A DNA stretch of 42,787 nt from an uncultured Collinsella sp. (GCA_937982065.1 CALJMO010000015.1:1-42787); one strand, 5' to 3'; counted from the stretch's first letter, positions 1 to 8,645 are shown. The notes: generated from the letters alone by a model not told the origin. Translations and numbers: made by a program.

Positions 1-225
1 GGGATTGGTCAATCTCGGCCGACTATATTTGGCTAAAATAATCCGACGCTAACATATACGAGCAGCATGATACCGAGCAGGCATTTCTTTCCAAAGATAT
101 TCAGCGGCGTTTAAGGTGTCTTTAAAGAAACCACAAGCGTATTTATCCAAATGGCACGATTCTGTTGCGCATCTCACCGCAACCCAGAGAGCAGTCTTTT
201 TAGGACGGGGCTCTTTAGCAATCAA

Positions 226-283
226 CTAGGTGCCCAGGGGCACTCATTTAAGTCTGTCCCCAATGAGTGCCCTTGGGGAACGA
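226..283. repeat. Hairpin with the TCCCCAATGA motif downstream of pflA
   Basis: Inverted repeat GGGCACTCATT (238-248) / AATGAGTGCCC (262-272) with a 13-nt loop carrying TGTCCCC. The string GTCCCCAATGA recurs at 19933-19943, 32870-32880 and 37742-37751, so this is one member of a dispersed palindromic family. It lies just 3' of pflA on the minus strand and could also end that transcript, although no T-run follows. Nothing else supportable is seen in bases 1-225. Confidence 0.55.
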
Positions 284-293
284 AAATGGCATG

Positions 294-1112
294 CTATCCG
301 ATAGCGTTTTTGAGCTCCGCACGGCGCTTTTTCATGCCGGTCATAACGGCATTGCGCAACTCGGGCATGCGCGCGGTATCCATCTGGGGCACGCCCTCGA
401 GCTTATAGGGAATGCCCAGTTGCTCGTACTTGACGACACCCATCGTGTGATACGGCAGCATTTCCAGGCCCACCACGTTGTGCCATGGAGCGATGAGGCG
501 ACCGAGTGCCTCGCACTCCTCCACCGTGTCGGTAATGCCCGGCACCACCACGTGGCGGATAACGACCTTGATCCTGCGTCGCGCCAGCTCATCGCCAAAC
601 GCCAGGATACGTGCAGGATCGCAGCCGGTCAGCTTTTTATGCTCAGCCGGATCGGCATGCTTGATGTCGAGCAGCACCATGTCGGTCTCGTTGAGAACGG
701 CATCGAACTTCTCGGGGTGGTTGGGATCGAACGCATAGCCGCAGCTGTCCAAGCAGGTATGCACGCGGCCATCGGGGTTGTTGTGCATTGCACGGAACAG
801 GTCGGCCAAAAACTCAGGCTGTAGGAGCGGCTCGCCGCCGGACACCGTAATTCCGCCGCTGCGATAGAACTCGTGGTTACTCTGGAACTCATCCATGAGG
901 TGCTCGACGGTCACCATCGTGCCGCCGTTGACCGACCAGGTATCGGGATTGTGGCAATACGCGCAGCGCATGGGACAGCCCTGAACAAACACCACAAAGC
1001 GGATGCCGGGTCCGTCGACCGTTCCCATCGTCTCGATCGAATGCACGCGACCCAGGGCAAACGCAGAGTCCTCGGGATGAGCGTCTACACCCTCAAGCGT
1101 CATCTCAGCCAT
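294..1112 (-). CDS. pflA: Pyruvate formate-lyase-activating enzyme (radical SAM)
   Basis: Cytosolic radical-SAM enzyme that uses S-adenosylmethionine and a [4Fe-4S] cluster to abstract the alpha hydrogen from the active-site glycine of pyruvate formate-lyase. Of 272 residues, the N-terminal region has GTVDGPGIRFVVFVQGC followed by the cluster ligands C46, C50 and C53 (CxxxCxxC), then CHNPDTW, as in E. coli PflA (246 aa). The N-terminus is about 17 residues longer than E. coli PflA; a second Met at residue 4 is an alternative start. The upstream AAGG-type ribosome site is modest. Its substrate here should be the split PFL at 8351-10739, which is not in the same operon. The glycine is therefore on a separate small polypeptide, which this enzyme must recognise on its own or in the assembled complex (inference). 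Confidence 0.96.
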   Translation of the reverse strand: MAEMTLEGVDAHPEDSAFALGRVHSIETMGTVDGPGIRFVVFVQGCPMRCAYCHNPDTWSVNGGTMVTVEHLMDEFQSNHEFYRSGGITVSGGEPLLQPEFLADLFRAMHNNPDGRVHTCLDSCGYAFDPNHPEKFDAVLNETDMVLLDIKHADPAEHKKLTGCDPARILAFGDELARRRIKVVIRHVVVPGITDTVEECEALGRLIAPWHNVVGLEMLPYHTMGVVKYEQLGIPYKLEGVPQMDTARMPELRNAVMTGMKKRRAELKNAIG

Positions 1113-1236
1113 TCCCGCTACCTTGCCTCTCTTTGGTTTTAGCTACATAAATGCCAGAGACATTCTAGCCCATACGCATGATGACGAAACGGTTTAGCGG
1201 TCAATTGGGTTGTTCTATTTGGCCCCACGCAAGAGC

Positions 1237-1265
1237 GGCGGGAGGGTTATCGCAACCCGCCCGCC
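1237..1265 (-). terminator. GC-rich hairpin after the degV gene
   Basis: GGCGGGAGGGTT (1237-1248) pairs with AACCCGCCCGCC (1254-1265) around a 5-nt loop, about 34 nt beyond the DegV stop. Only a short T-containing tail follows on the minus strand, so this is a probable but not textbook terminator. Confidence 0.5.
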
Positions 1266-1298
1266 ACCGTGGCAATAGAATTCGATAAACGCCAGACC

Positions 1299-2153
1299 TT
1301 ACGCCTTAAGCGTGAGCACCGCGCCGAAGGCGGTCGGGCCGCAATGGCTCGAGATGACGCCGCCGACCTGAGTCCAGGTAATATCCTTAAAGCCCATGTC
1401 GTGCGCATAGACTTCCATATCGTCGCGAAGCTCCTCGGAAAGGCCTACCGAATACGCCAGGCCAATGTGCGAGTAGTCGATCTCGCCCTTCGTGACCATG
1501 TGGTCAATAAAGGCGCGGGCGCACTTGAGCATAGAGCCGCGGAACTTCTTAGTCGCCACGAACTTGCCGCCTGTCACCTCAATACAGGGCTTAATCTTGA
1601 GCAGATGAGCGCCTAGGAACGCGACGTTGGACAAGCGACCACCCGCCTTAAGGAAGGCAAGGTCGGTAGGAACAAAGCCCAACAGCACGCGGTCCATGAC
1701 GGAGTTCGTAAATGCAAAGATCTCGTCGACGGTGGCATCGGGGTGAGCCTCGATGTATTTGGCGGTCTCGACGACAACGAGCGACTGGCCTACCGAAACA
1801 AAGCGCGTGTCCATGGAGTAGACGTAATCGCGACCCTTGGCGGCGATCTTCGATGATTGATGCGAGCAGGTCGTGGCCTCGGAGTACGCAAGATGCAGAA
1901 TGGTCGCATCGGGCTGCTCGACATGGATGCGGTCATATACGTGCGCAAAATCCGCAGGCGCGCAGCCACTGGTCTTGGGCATCACACCAAACTCGTTGCA
2001 GCGCGAATAAATCTCGAGCGGATCGATCGAGCCGTCCTCGACGGTCTCGTCACCAATCGTGACATGCATGGGCACGCGCACGATGCCGTAGCGCTCGCAG
2101 AGCTCCGGCGTTACATCCGACCCAGACTCAACCACGATTACATACTTGCCCAT
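1299..2153 (-). CDS. DegV family fatty-acid-binding protein
   Basis: DegV-fold protein that binds a fatty-acid chain between two domains. In Firmicutes, related FakB proteins present fatty acids to the kinase FakA. No FakA is visible here, so the exact role is unknown. The start at 2153 gives 284 aa beginning MGKYVIVVESGSDVTPE, which matches the usual DegV N-terminus. The frame stays open to 2225 with earlier Met codons, but that extension (including MPLCNSATRV) does not resemble the family. Conserved features include the early SGSD motif, the TSGCAPADF segment near residue 60 and the FLKAGGRLSN loop in the C-terminal half. It is monocistronic, between the sucrose operon and pflA. Confidence 0.9.
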   Translation of the reverse strand: MGKYVIVVESGSDVTPELCERYGIVRVPMHVTIGDETVEDGSIDPLEIYSRCNEFGVMPKTSGCAPADFAHVYDRIHVEQPDATILHLAYSEATTCSHQSSKIAAKGRDYVYSMDTRFVSVGQSLVVVETAKYIEAHPDATVDEIFAFTNSVMDRVLLGFVPTDLAFLKAGGRLSNVAFLGAHLLKIKPCIEVTGGKFVATKKFRGSMLKCARAFIDHMVTKGEIDYSHIGLAYSVGLSEELRDDMEVYAHDMGFKDITWTQVGGVISSHCGPTAFGAVLTLKA

Positions 2154-2237
2154 TCTTATCACGACCCATCTCGACATTGGCTTTTCAATACATGACACGC
2201 GCGTCGCGCTGTTGCACAACGGCATCTAAGCGCCAAA

Positions 2238-2276
2238 GAGACGCCGCCCTTTGCACATAACAAAGGACAGCGTCTC
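2238..2276 (-). terminator. Hairpin between scrB and degV
   Basis: GAGACGC (2238-2244) and GCGTCTC (2270-2276) enclose a second pairing, CTTTG/CAAAG. It lies 150 nt beyond the scrB stop and upstream of degV, so it may end the sucrose operon transcript. The gap 2277-2428 is otherwise AT-rich, with GATAAACGGTA near 2363-2373, a near match to the promoter motif described elsewhere. Confidence 0.45.
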
Positions 2277-2428
2277 CCTGGAAAACTCCGTGCTTAACTG
2301 AGATTTTACACGGTTTATTAAGGAGTGTTACTTATTCCGCAAACGGTCGCTATACGCGATAAACGGTAGTTGGCCGCGGCAACTGCGACACATTCCGCCC
2401 AACAAGTCCAATCGTGCTCCATGCACGG

Positions 2429-3871
2429 TTAATGAGCGAGGCGGTAGAAATCCATCGACGCCGCGCCCTCGGCGTGCAGCGCCATCGCCGGAACCGCCGA
2501 CGAATAGGTACGGCTCGTAAGTGCCGCCTCACCGCCGTTGGCAAAAATCTCGACCATCGTAGTGTCCGAAAGCACGCGCAGGTCGCGAAGCTCGCCGAGC
2601 TCAATCGACCTCTGGTCGCGCCCATAGCCTTCGTCACCCATGTCGAGAGTAAGCATCCCGTCCGCATAGCGCACAAAGACACCCTTGCGAATCTCGAGCT
2701 CAACCATCTTGGCGCCCTCACAGGAAACCACGAGATCAAACAGGCGGCCCGGCTCCTCAACGGTTTCACCGCCTGTCGTGCGAACGCAGTCGCCGCGCAT
2801 CCTCTCAATCTCGTGCGCCGGCTGCTGGCAGAGCTTACCATCGCGCATGCTCAGCTCTCGCGGCACCGTCAACGCGCACTGCCACCCGCGCGCCACCGTC
2901 GGGTTTTCCGCCGTCGCATCGGGGCAACCCGACCATCCGATCATCAATCGCCGGCCTGCAGCATCCTCAAAGGACTGCGGAGCATAGAAATCAAAACCGG
3001 CATCGACCATCGGGGGCATGCCCTTCCCGACGATTTTAAAGCTCGGCGCCTCCCAATCGGCCTCGATGGGGAACCACACGCACTGATGCGGATTGCGGTA
3101 ACGCCAACCATCGGCAGGCACACCCTGCGGACAGCAAACGAGAATAAGCTCGCCATCAAGCTCAAACAGATCAGGGCACTCCCACATAAAGCCAAACTTC
3201 TCGCCCAGCTCAATGCGCGTCGCATAGCTCCAGACCCCTAAATCACGCGAAGTATAGACAAGCACGCAGCCACGGTCGTCTTTCGTACGAGCGCCCAGAA
3301 CCATGTAGTAGATACCATCGTGCTCAAGGATCTTGGGGTCGCGCACGTGCGTACCGATATCGTCGGGGTAATCGACTGGTCCAACAGCCATGCGCTTCTC
3401 GCCCAATTCGTCGGGATTCTCGGCAACCATATGAATCTGGTTTTGCTCACGGCCCGTCAACACGTAGTCGTAATCATCGCGGTCAAAATGCTTGACGTTG
3501 CCGGTATAGAAGTAGTGAATCTTGCCATCACGTACAAAGGCAGAACCAGAATACGCTCCGCTCGAATCCAAATCGGAATCGGGGAACAGCACGGGGCCGT
3601 GATTCTCGTACGTCACAAAATCCTTTGTCGTCAGATGGTTCCAAAGCACTGGACCGCCATGCGCAGCATCGAACGGATCGTATTGATGATAGATGTGATA
3701 CGTATCACCAATCTGAACCAAACCGTTGGGGTCGTTGAGCCAGCCAAGCTCAGGCTCCACATGGAACAGAAGCCTATCGGGGTCGGACGCGATGCGAGCC
3801 GCCGTCTCATCCTGTCCGACACGCCACTGCTCATAGTCCGCGCGTGTCACCTTGTTTTTTTGATTTAACAT
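2429..3871 (-). CDS. scrB: Sucrose-6-phosphate hydrolase (GH32)
   Basis: Cytosolic GH32 beta-fructofuranosidase that splits sucrose-6-phosphate, delivered by the adjacent PTS, into glucose-6-phosphate and fructose. It has 480 aa, usual for ScrB/SacA. The three GH32 carboxylates are visible: nucleophile D47 in WLNDPNG, D178 in RDP and acid/base E231 in ECPDLF. The five-bladed propeller is followed by a C-terminal beta-sandwich from about residue 340. It is the last gene of the operon, about 100 nt after scrA; a hairpin in that gap (3896-3933) may tune its level. The Shine-Dalgarno site is weak (GAGAAAG). Confidence 0.95.
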   Translation of the reverse strand: MLNQKNKVTRADYEQWRVGQDETAARIASDPDRLLFHVEPELGWLNDPNGLVQIGDTYHIYHQYDPFDAAHGGPVLWNHLTTKDFVTYENHGPVLFPDSDLDSSGAYSGSAFVRDGKIHYFYTGNVKHFDRDDYDYVLTGREQNQIHMVAENPDELGEKRMAVGPVDYPDDIGTHVRDPKILEHDGIYYMVLGARTKDDRGCVLVYTSRDLGVWSYATRIELGEKFGFMWECPDLFELDGELILVCCPQGVPADGWRYRNPHQCVWFPIEADWEAPSFKIVGKGMPPMVDAGFDFYAPQSFEDAAGRRLMIGWSGCPDATAENPTVARGWQCALTVPRELSMRDGKLCQQPAHEIERMRGDCVRTTGGETVEEPGRLFDLVVSCEGAKMVELEIRKGVFVRYADGMLTLDMGDEGYGRDQRSIELGELRDLRVLSDTTMVEIFANGGEAALTSRTYSSAVPAMALHAEGAASMDFYRLAH

Positions 3872-3895
3872 CGCCGTTGACTTTCTCGTCTATGG

Positions 3896-3933
3896 GGAAG
3901 GACGCTCGACTCACACGAGTCGAACGCCCTTCC
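3896..3933 (-). promoter_or_regulatory. Intercistronic hairpin between scrA and scrB
   Basis: Nested inverted repeat: GGAAGG/CCTTCC outer arms and TCGACTC (3906-3912) / GAGTCGA (3917-3923) inner arms. There is no T-run, so it is more likely an mRNA-stabilising or processing hairpin, or a weak attenuator, than a terminator. Confidence 0.5.
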
Positions 3934-3972
3934 TCAAATGGACTTATCCTCAGATTACACTGAACGGCTCAA

Positions 3973-5424
3973 CTAGAAGCTAACGTCGAAGCCAGCGCCA
4001 GCGCCCTCTTCATCGGTGGTCGGCACGCCCTTTGCCTTGTTGTAGGCAAAGATCAAGACGATCGGCACGATAAAGGCGATGAGATTGCCAGCCACATACC
4101 ACACGAGGGTCTCGGGCGTGACGATGAGCAGGCCAAGCACGCCGGTCAGACCCTGACCGATAGCGCGCACCTCAAAGAGCTTGACGAAGGCACCGCCGCA
4201 GCCTGCACCGATGCATGCGCAGATGAACGGAATGATCGAATAGCGCATGTTTGCAGCAAAGATAGCGGGCTCGGAGATTCCGACCAGCGTCGGGATAAAG
4301 GACGACATGCAGATGTTGCGCTCTTTGGAGTGCTTCTTGTGAATGAGGTACATACCGATGGCGCCGCCGCCCTGGGCGATGATGGAAACCGACCAGATGG
4401 CCTGGATGTAGTTGAAGCCAGTCGTGGCAACAAGGTTTGCCTCGATACCCTGGATGAACTGATGCGTACCGGTAACGACGAGCGGCTGCAGGAACGCGGC
4501 GAAGACAAAGGCACCAAAGACGCCCATCCTGTTGTACAGGATATCGATTACGCCGGCGAGGACGTCACCGATCAGGTTGCCGAGCGGGCCGAACACGGTG
4601 AACAGGGCAACGTTAGCAAGAATCAGGGTAACGGTCGGGACAAAGACGAACGAAACGACCTCGGGGATGTACTTCTGGGCAATCTTCTCGACCTTGGCCA
4701 TAAACCAGGCAGTCAGGATTGCAGGGAACACGCCGCCCTGGAAAGCAACCATGGGGATGGAGAGCGGACCAAAGTTCCAGTACTCAGCACCCGTCGGGTC
4801 CATAACGAACGTGTTGCGGTTCATAAGGCTCGGGTGAACCATGACGATACCGACGAGGATGCCCAGGATCGGGTTACCGCCAAAACGCTTGACCGCGCTG
4901 TACATAACCAGGACAGGCAGGTAGTCGAACGTGGTGGCGATAATGGCAAAGAAGCTTGCGAGGTTCTTGAGGAACTCGCTGTGATCGGCGAGGCTGCCCT
5001 CCATGCCAAAGAGGCCGTTGGCAACGATCAGCGACTTAAGGCCGATGATGATTGCAGCGCCGACGAAGGCGGGAATGATGGGGATAAAGATGTCCGAGAA
5101 TACCTTGAGGACCGAGAAGAACTTGCCCTTCTTGTCCGCCTCGGCGCCCTTGACCTCGGAAGCACTGATCTCCTTAACGCCCGTCAGAGCCATAAACTCA
5201 TCGTAAACCTTGTTGACGGTACCGGTACCGAAGATGATCATGAGCTGGCCGCTGTTGTACAGCACGCCCTTGACGCCATCGATGTTCTCGAGCTCGGCCT
5301 TGTTGTATTTGCTCGTATCCTTGAGCACCAGACGCAGACGGGTCACGCAATGCGTGGCGCCCTCGATGTTCTCCAGTCCGCCGACGTTGTCGACGACTTG
5401 CTGGGACACTGCCTTGTAGTCCAT
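3973..5424 (-). CDS. scrA: Sucrose-specific PTS permease EIIBC
   Basis: Membrane PTS component that imports sucrose and phosphorylates it to sucrose-6-phosphate. An N-terminal EIIB domain (residues about 1-85) carries the phosphocysteine C26 in the THCVTRLRLVL context; a linker leads to an EIIC domain with about ten hydrophobic segments and the conserved GTHQF loop. No EIIA domain is fused, as is usual for ScrA, so a glucose-type EIIA must come from elsewhere. The start at 5424 (483 aa, MDYKAVSQQ) is chosen because GGAGAGG sits 3-6 nt upstream; the longer reading from 5436 has its ribosome site too close. Substrate specificity is inferred from the ScrB/LacI neighbours. Confidence 0.92.
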   Translation of the reverse strand: MDYKAVSQQVVDNVGGLENIEGATHCVTRLRLVLKDTSKYNKAELENIDGVKGVLYNSGQLMIIFGTGTVNKVYDEFMALTGVKEISASEVKGAEADKKGKFFSVLKVFSDIFIPIIPAFVGAAIIIGLKSLIVANGLFGMEGSLADHSEFLKNLASFFAIIATTFDYLPVLVMYSAVKRFGGNPILGILVGIVMVHPSLMNRNTFVMDPTGAEYWNFGPLSIPMVAFQGGVFPAILTAWFMAKVEKIAQKYIPEVVSFVFVPTVTLILANVALFTVFGPLGNLIGDVLAGVIDILYNRMGVFGAFVFAAFLQPLVVTGTHQFIQGIEANLVATTGFNYIQAIWSVSIIAQGGGAIGMYLIHKKHSKERNICMSSFIPTLVGISEPAIFAANMRYSIIPFICACIGAGCGGAFVKLFEVRAIGQGLTGVLGLLIVTPETLVWYVAGNLIAFIVPIVLIFAYNKAKGVPTTDEEGAGAGFDVSF

Positions 5425-5469
5425 GTTCCTCTCCATTCCTTTTCTAAATCATAAAACGGTTCGTTGCCG

Positions 5470-6852
5470 CTACAGAGACGCAATCGTTGCGTTTGCGCAC
5501 TTGAGCGCACCGTCGGTGACGGTAAGCGCCACACCCTGGCCCTGCTTGTTGCAGAAGCGAGCGTTGAGCGCAACATCATCGACAAAGATGGTCGCGATGT
5601 CGTCGTCGACGACCAGACGCACATGGTGAGTGCCCTCGCCCTTAAAGAACAACGGACGCTCGAGGCCCATGTTGTTGACCTGGAACCACGGGTACTGGGG
5701 AGCCGGCGTGAACTCGAGCTTGCCCTCGCGCAGGTTGGCGCGGAACTCATAGGCAAGACCAGTCTCGGCGTCCTCGGCGAACTTGACCGAGAAGCCAGCA
5801 GCGTTACCGCCGAGCTCAATGTCGGCATCGAGCAAGTAGGTGGAGCCGGCATCCGCGGCGAGCACCTGCTCGACCTTGCCCGACTCGCAGGAAAGCTCAA
5901 AGGTCTCGACAGCCTTGCCCTCGCCAAAGGCGCCAAGCATGCTGTCGGGGAGCTTGGTGCCGAGCGTTCCGTCGGCACGCTGAACGATCTCGAGGGGCAT
6001 AAAGGTGCCACCCCACAGGTAAGAGCTGGGGTCACCGCCCTCGTCACGCGTAGGAACCCAACCAAAGAGAACGCGGCGCTCACCATCAAATGCGGTACGC
6101 GCGGCATAGTACGCGCGGCCATCGAAGGAATCGTCCGCAGGAGTGATCCAAGGACCGTTGATAGAGCGAGACATGCGGTAACGGGTCTTGTTGCCATCAC
6201 TGTACTCGGAGAACACCAGATACCACCAGTCGCCCATCTTAAAGAGATCAGGCATCTCGAACATGGTGTACAGGCCCGGATTCCACCAGTCGCCCTGGAA
6301 CTCCCAGGTATCCAGGTCCTTGGAGGTGAACTTGACCAGACGACCGGTCATCAGACGCTTGTCCTCGCCCACACGCGTGCCGAGGATGAGCATGTACTCT
6401 TCGTTCTCCTCATCCCAAAGCACAAAGGGATCGCGCCAGTTGCGGTCATCGTAACCCTCCTGGGGCGGAAGCAGCGTCTCGGCGATGTTCTTCTCCCACT
6501 TGACGGCGTCGTCACTCGTTGCGTGAAGAAGAACCTGCTTCATCAAGCGTGCCTTGACCTTATCGCGATTGCAACCAGTGTAGAGCGCATGGTACTTGTC
6601 GCCCACCTTAAACACCGTGCCGGCATAAACATACTGGTCGACTTCCTCGTCGCCGCCACGCTCAAGGCTCTCGCCAAAGTCTTTGTAATTGACGAAGTCC
6701 TTGGTTGTCGCGAGTGCCCAGCCAAACGGCTCTCCGAAAGGTCCGGGGTTTCGCGTGTCACGCTGATGATAGAGATAGAACGTGCCGTCCTCGCCGTACG
6801 GCATGATGTCGCCTACCCAAATTCCCTCAGGCTGGTAATACACCTTGTGCAT
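5470..6852 (-). CDS. GH32-like glycosidase with altered nucleophile motif
   Basis: First gene of the sucrose operon, 460 aa. It has a GH32/GH43-type five-bladed propeller followed by a C-terminal beta-sandwich, but is clearly different from scrB. The N-terminal nucleophile region reads WVGDIMPYGEDGTFYLYHQRD, so D15 is kept but the usual WxNDPNG is not. The second and third carboxylates are present as D141 (WRDPF) and E199 (FEMPDLF). No signal peptide is seen, so the enzyme is cytosolic. Hydrolysis of an imported fructoside, such as a sucrose isomer or short fructo-oligosaccharide phosphate, is inferred from the operon and not shown. AAAGGAAG precedes the start. Transcription begins at the operator-rich promoter at 6896-6924. 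Confidence 0.8.
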   Translation of the reverse strand: MHKVYYQPEGIWVGDIMPYGEDGTFYLYHQRDTRNPGPFGEPFGWALATTKDFVNYKDFGESLERGGDEEVDQYVYAGTVFKVGDKYHALYTGCNRDKVKARLMKQVLLHATSDDAVKWEKNIAETLLPPQEGYDDRNWRDPFVLWDEENEEYMLILGTRVGEDKRLMTGRLVKFTSKDLDTWEFQGDWWNPGLYTMFEMPDLFKMGDWWYLVFSEYSDGNKTRYRMSRSINGPWITPADDSFDGRAYYAARTAFDGERRVLFGWVPTRDEGGDPSSYLWGGTFMPLEIVQRADGTLGTKLPDSMLGAFGEGKAVETFELSCESGKVEQVLAADAGSTYLLDADIELGGNAAGFSVKFAEDAETGLAYEFRANLREGKLEFTPAPQYPWFQVNNMGLERPLFFKGEGTHHVRLVVDDDIATIFVDDVALNARFCNKQGQGVALTVTDGALKCANATIASL

Positions 6853-6895
6853 CCGAGACTTCCTTTCTCACGAGATACTAACTCGGTACAACTGC

Positions 6896-6924
6896 AAGAT
6901 ATGTCAATCGTTTTCATATGTCAA
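6896..6924 (-). promoter_or_regulatory. Sigma-70 type promoter of the sucrose operon
   Basis: On the minus strand, TTGACA (complement of 6919-6924) is 17 nt from TATCTT (complement of 6896-6901). The -35 box lies inside one LacI-type operator and the spacer contains a second, so repressor binding would block polymerase directly. Confidence 0.75.
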
Positions 6925-6983
6925 ACGTTTTCACACTAATACGTCTTTTCGCAGTTCCAGTCGTCGGCAAACGGTTGACATAT
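6901..6983. promoter_or_regulatory. Cluster of three LacI-type operators in the sucrose promoter
   Basis: Three related CG-centred sites: 6901-6919 (ATGTCAATCGTTTTCATAT), 6917-6935 (TATGTCAAACGTTTTCACA) and 6966-6983 in inverted orientation (GGCAAACGGTTGACATAT). A fourth copy sits just upstream of the repressor gene at 8067-8084. The shared core TGTCAA-N-CGTTT is of LacI/GalR style. They are presumably bound by the LacI regulator at 7037-8047. Confidence 0.75.
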
Positions 6984-7036
6984 GCCGGCGAACGGTCATC
7001 AGAGGCGTTTGAGGAATTCTTTTGGCACGGGATGAA

Positions 7037-8047
7037 CTACGCGGTTTTGCCCTCAATGAGTTCAACGGGGAGCTTGGTATTCGATTCGGGCTTTTCACCG
7101 TTAACAAGAGCGATGATGGATTGCGCCGCGAGCTCTCCGATGCGATCGATATCCTGACGAACGGTTGTTAAGTCAGGCATAAACGTCATAGTGCGGCGGG
7201 CGCCATCCGCGCCCACGACCTTAATATCGTCCGGAGCGCTCAAGCCGCGCCGCTTCATCACGTTGAGGCAGATGGCCGCCATCGTGTCGTCTCCCGCAAA
7301 GATGCCGTCAATATCGGGGTTCTCATCGAGGATCTTCGCAACGACCGCACTCTTTTCGTCGTCGGACTTAACGAACTCGACCTCACGGACAAGCGCGGGC
7401 AAACCGGCCTGCTCCACAACATCGTGGTAGGCATCGGTACGCTTATTGGCAGGCATACGCATGCGGCTATTGTTGCGCAGGCACAAGATGCGCGAACACC
7501 CGTCATCGATCAGGCGACGCGTGGCAAGTTCGCCGATGCCATAGCTGTCGCTCGCAATCTGAACAGAGGTCTCGCCAAGGTCGCAGTCGATACCAACCAG
7601 ACTCAAGCCCATCTCGGCATACGCCTCGGCACCGATATTAAGCGAGTTGACGATGACGCCATCAACCATATTGCGCCGAAGCATATCGATATAAGAACGC
7701 TCAAGATCAGGTCGATTGGCGCTATTGCACAGCAACATCTTAAAACCGTTTTCGGCCAGGGTACGCTCAACGGCTTGGACCGCTTGGGCATGAAACGGGC
7801 TGCTGACATAGGGGACGATCATACCTATTAGATTCAGGCGACCGTTGAGCATGGCACGGGCGATATCGTTGGGCGTATAGTTGATGCGCTTCATCGCGGC
7901 ATGGACCTTATCGCGGGTCTCTTGGCTAATATAGCCGCGATTATTAAGCACGCGAGATACCGTAGTAGGCGAAACCCCCGCCACCGCTGCAACTTCCTTG
8001 ATGCCAGGCTTAGCCGAATCCTTAGAACGAGCGCCCTCGCGAGCCAT
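7037..8047 (-). CDS. LacI family repressor of the sucrose operon
   Basis: DNA-binding regulator with an N-terminal LacI helix-turn-helix (KEVAAVAGVSPTTVSRVLNN) followed by a periplasmic-binding-protein-like sugar domain. The start at 8047 (336 aa, MAREGARSK) is chosen because GGGGGAGGG lies 5 nt upstream; the frame extends to 8068 but that ATG overlaps the operator at 8067-8084. It sits directly upstream of the sucrose operon on the same strand with its own promoter gap. Operators near both promoters suggest repression of the operon plus autoregulation; the inducer is likely sucrose-derived (inference). Confidence 0.9.
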   Translation of the reverse strand: MAREGARSKDSAKPGIKEVAAVAGVSPTTVSRVLNNRGYISQETRDKVHAAMKRINYTPNDIARAMLNGRLNLIGMIVPYVSSPFHAQAVQAVERTLAENGFKMLLCNSANRPDLERSYIDMLRRNMVDGVIVNSLNIGAEAYAEMGLSLVGIDCDLGETSVQIASDSYGIGELATRRLIDDGCSRILCLRNNSRMRMPANKRTDAYHDVVEQAGLPALVREVEFVKSDDEKSAVVAKILDENPDIDGIFAGDDTMAAICLNVMKRRGLSAPDDIKVVGADGARRTMTFMPDLTTVRQDIDRIGELAAQSIIALVNGEKPESNTKLPVELIEGKTA

Positions 8048-8066
8048 AGCACCCTCCCCCATCAAC

Positions 8067-8084
8067 ATGTCATACGTTTACATA
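8067..8084. promoter_or_regulatory. Autoregulatory operator of the sucrose LacI gene
   Basis: ATGTCATACGTTTACATA matches the three operators at 6901-6983. It lies 20 nt upstream of the chosen start of the LacI gene, where binding would block its own transcription. Confidence 0.65.
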
Positions 8085-8200
8085 CGAACAAAGCATACCC
8101 CAACAAGAGCGGGAAGACGGTAACAGTACAAGTAAGTAAACGACTCATCCAAATAATTAGGAAAGTTCCGCCTAAAGGGTGACTACACAGGACCCCACAT

Positions 8201-8323
8201 GGCCGGTTTTGGGTTATTTTCCAAAACATCCCGCAGGACGCAAAGAGGCTCCGCCGCGCAACGCGCGCAGCGGAGCCTCTTTGCATGTCCGAGGACGTTT
8301 TGGGAAATAACCCAAAACCGGCC
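8201..8323 (-). repeat. Structured 3' element, family B, copy 1 (after pfl)
   Basis: A long imperfect hairpin 28 nt beyond the stop of the small pfl gene. Outer arms 8201-8227 and 8297-8323 match at 26 of 27 positions. The inner stem 8240-8254/8270-8284 (15 bp) is terminator-like. Between them are conserved spacers, CCGCAG on one side and CGAGGACG on the other, shared with copy 2 at 24992-25144. GGAC/GTCC pairs beside an unpaired AT. It fills most of the 8048-8350 gap and probably also terminates pfl transcription. Confidence 0.75.
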
Positions 8324-8350
8324 CCAGTAATCCTACAGGAGTTGAACCCT

Positions 8351-8602
8351 TTAGAACTTGTCGTGGAAGGTACGCGAAATGACCTCGTCCTGCTGCTCCT
8401 TGGTGAGCGTGTGGAAGTTCACGGCATAGCCGGAAACGCGGATGGTCAGCTGCGGGTACTTCTCGGGGTGAGCCTGAGCGTCGAGCAACGTCTCACGGTT
8501 GAAGACGTTGATGTTCAGGTGGTGGCCACCCTTCTCGGCGTAAGCGTCGAGCATGTGGACCAGGTTATCGGCCTGAGTCTCGGAAACTTCAGAAACCTTC
8601 AT
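8351..8602 (-). CDS. Glycyl-radical subunit of a split pyruvate formate-lyase
   Basis: An 83-aa protein equal to the C-terminal glycyl-radical domain of PFL. It has GGHHLNINVFNRETLLDA, then the radical loop RVSGYAV with G58, and ends LTKEQQDEVISRTF as in E. coli PflB and GrcA/YfiD. Unlike GrcA (about 127 aa) it lacks the N-terminal extension, and unlike a spare domain it supplies exactly what the neighbouring 683-aa PFL body lacks. It has its own AAGGAGA ribosome site 6 nt before ATG and follows the large gene by 85 nt on the same strand. Inferred role: carries the stable glycyl radical made by PflA and inserts it into the large subunit, restoring a complete enzyme of about 766 residues. Confidence 0.9.
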   Translation of the reverse strand: MKVSEVSETQADNLVHMLDAYAEKGGHHLNINVFNRETLLDAQAHPEKYPQLTIRVSGYAVNFHTLTKEQQDEVISRTFHDKF

Positions 8603-8625
8603 AATGTGTCTCCTTCGATTAATAG

Positions 8626-8645
8626 GCGCCGGCCGAAACCGGCGC
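8626..8645 (-). promoter_or_regulatory. GC hairpin between the two pfl genes
   Basis: GCGCCGG (8626-8632) pairs with CCGGCGC (8639-8645) around a 6-nt loop, ending 23 nt before the start of the small pfl gene. No T-run follows on the minus strand, so it is more likely an mRNA processing or stability element than a terminator. Confidence 0.55.

Noticed and set aside
151..408. 85-aa open frame at the window start
   Set aside because: It overlaps the 3' end of pflA and a palindromic repeat, with no Shine-Dalgarno site and no recognisable protein features.
4330..5454. Long antisense frames, for example 374 aa opposite scrA and 652 aa opposite pflB
   Set aside because: Such frames are common in high-GC DNA as mirrors of strong codon bias; the opposite strand encodes well-recognised enzymes.
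6917..6935. CcpA-type cre sites in the sucrose promoter
   Set aside because: TGTCAAACGTTTTCA looks cre-like, but the four copies cluster only at this LacI gene and its operon, so a local LacI operator is the simpler reading.
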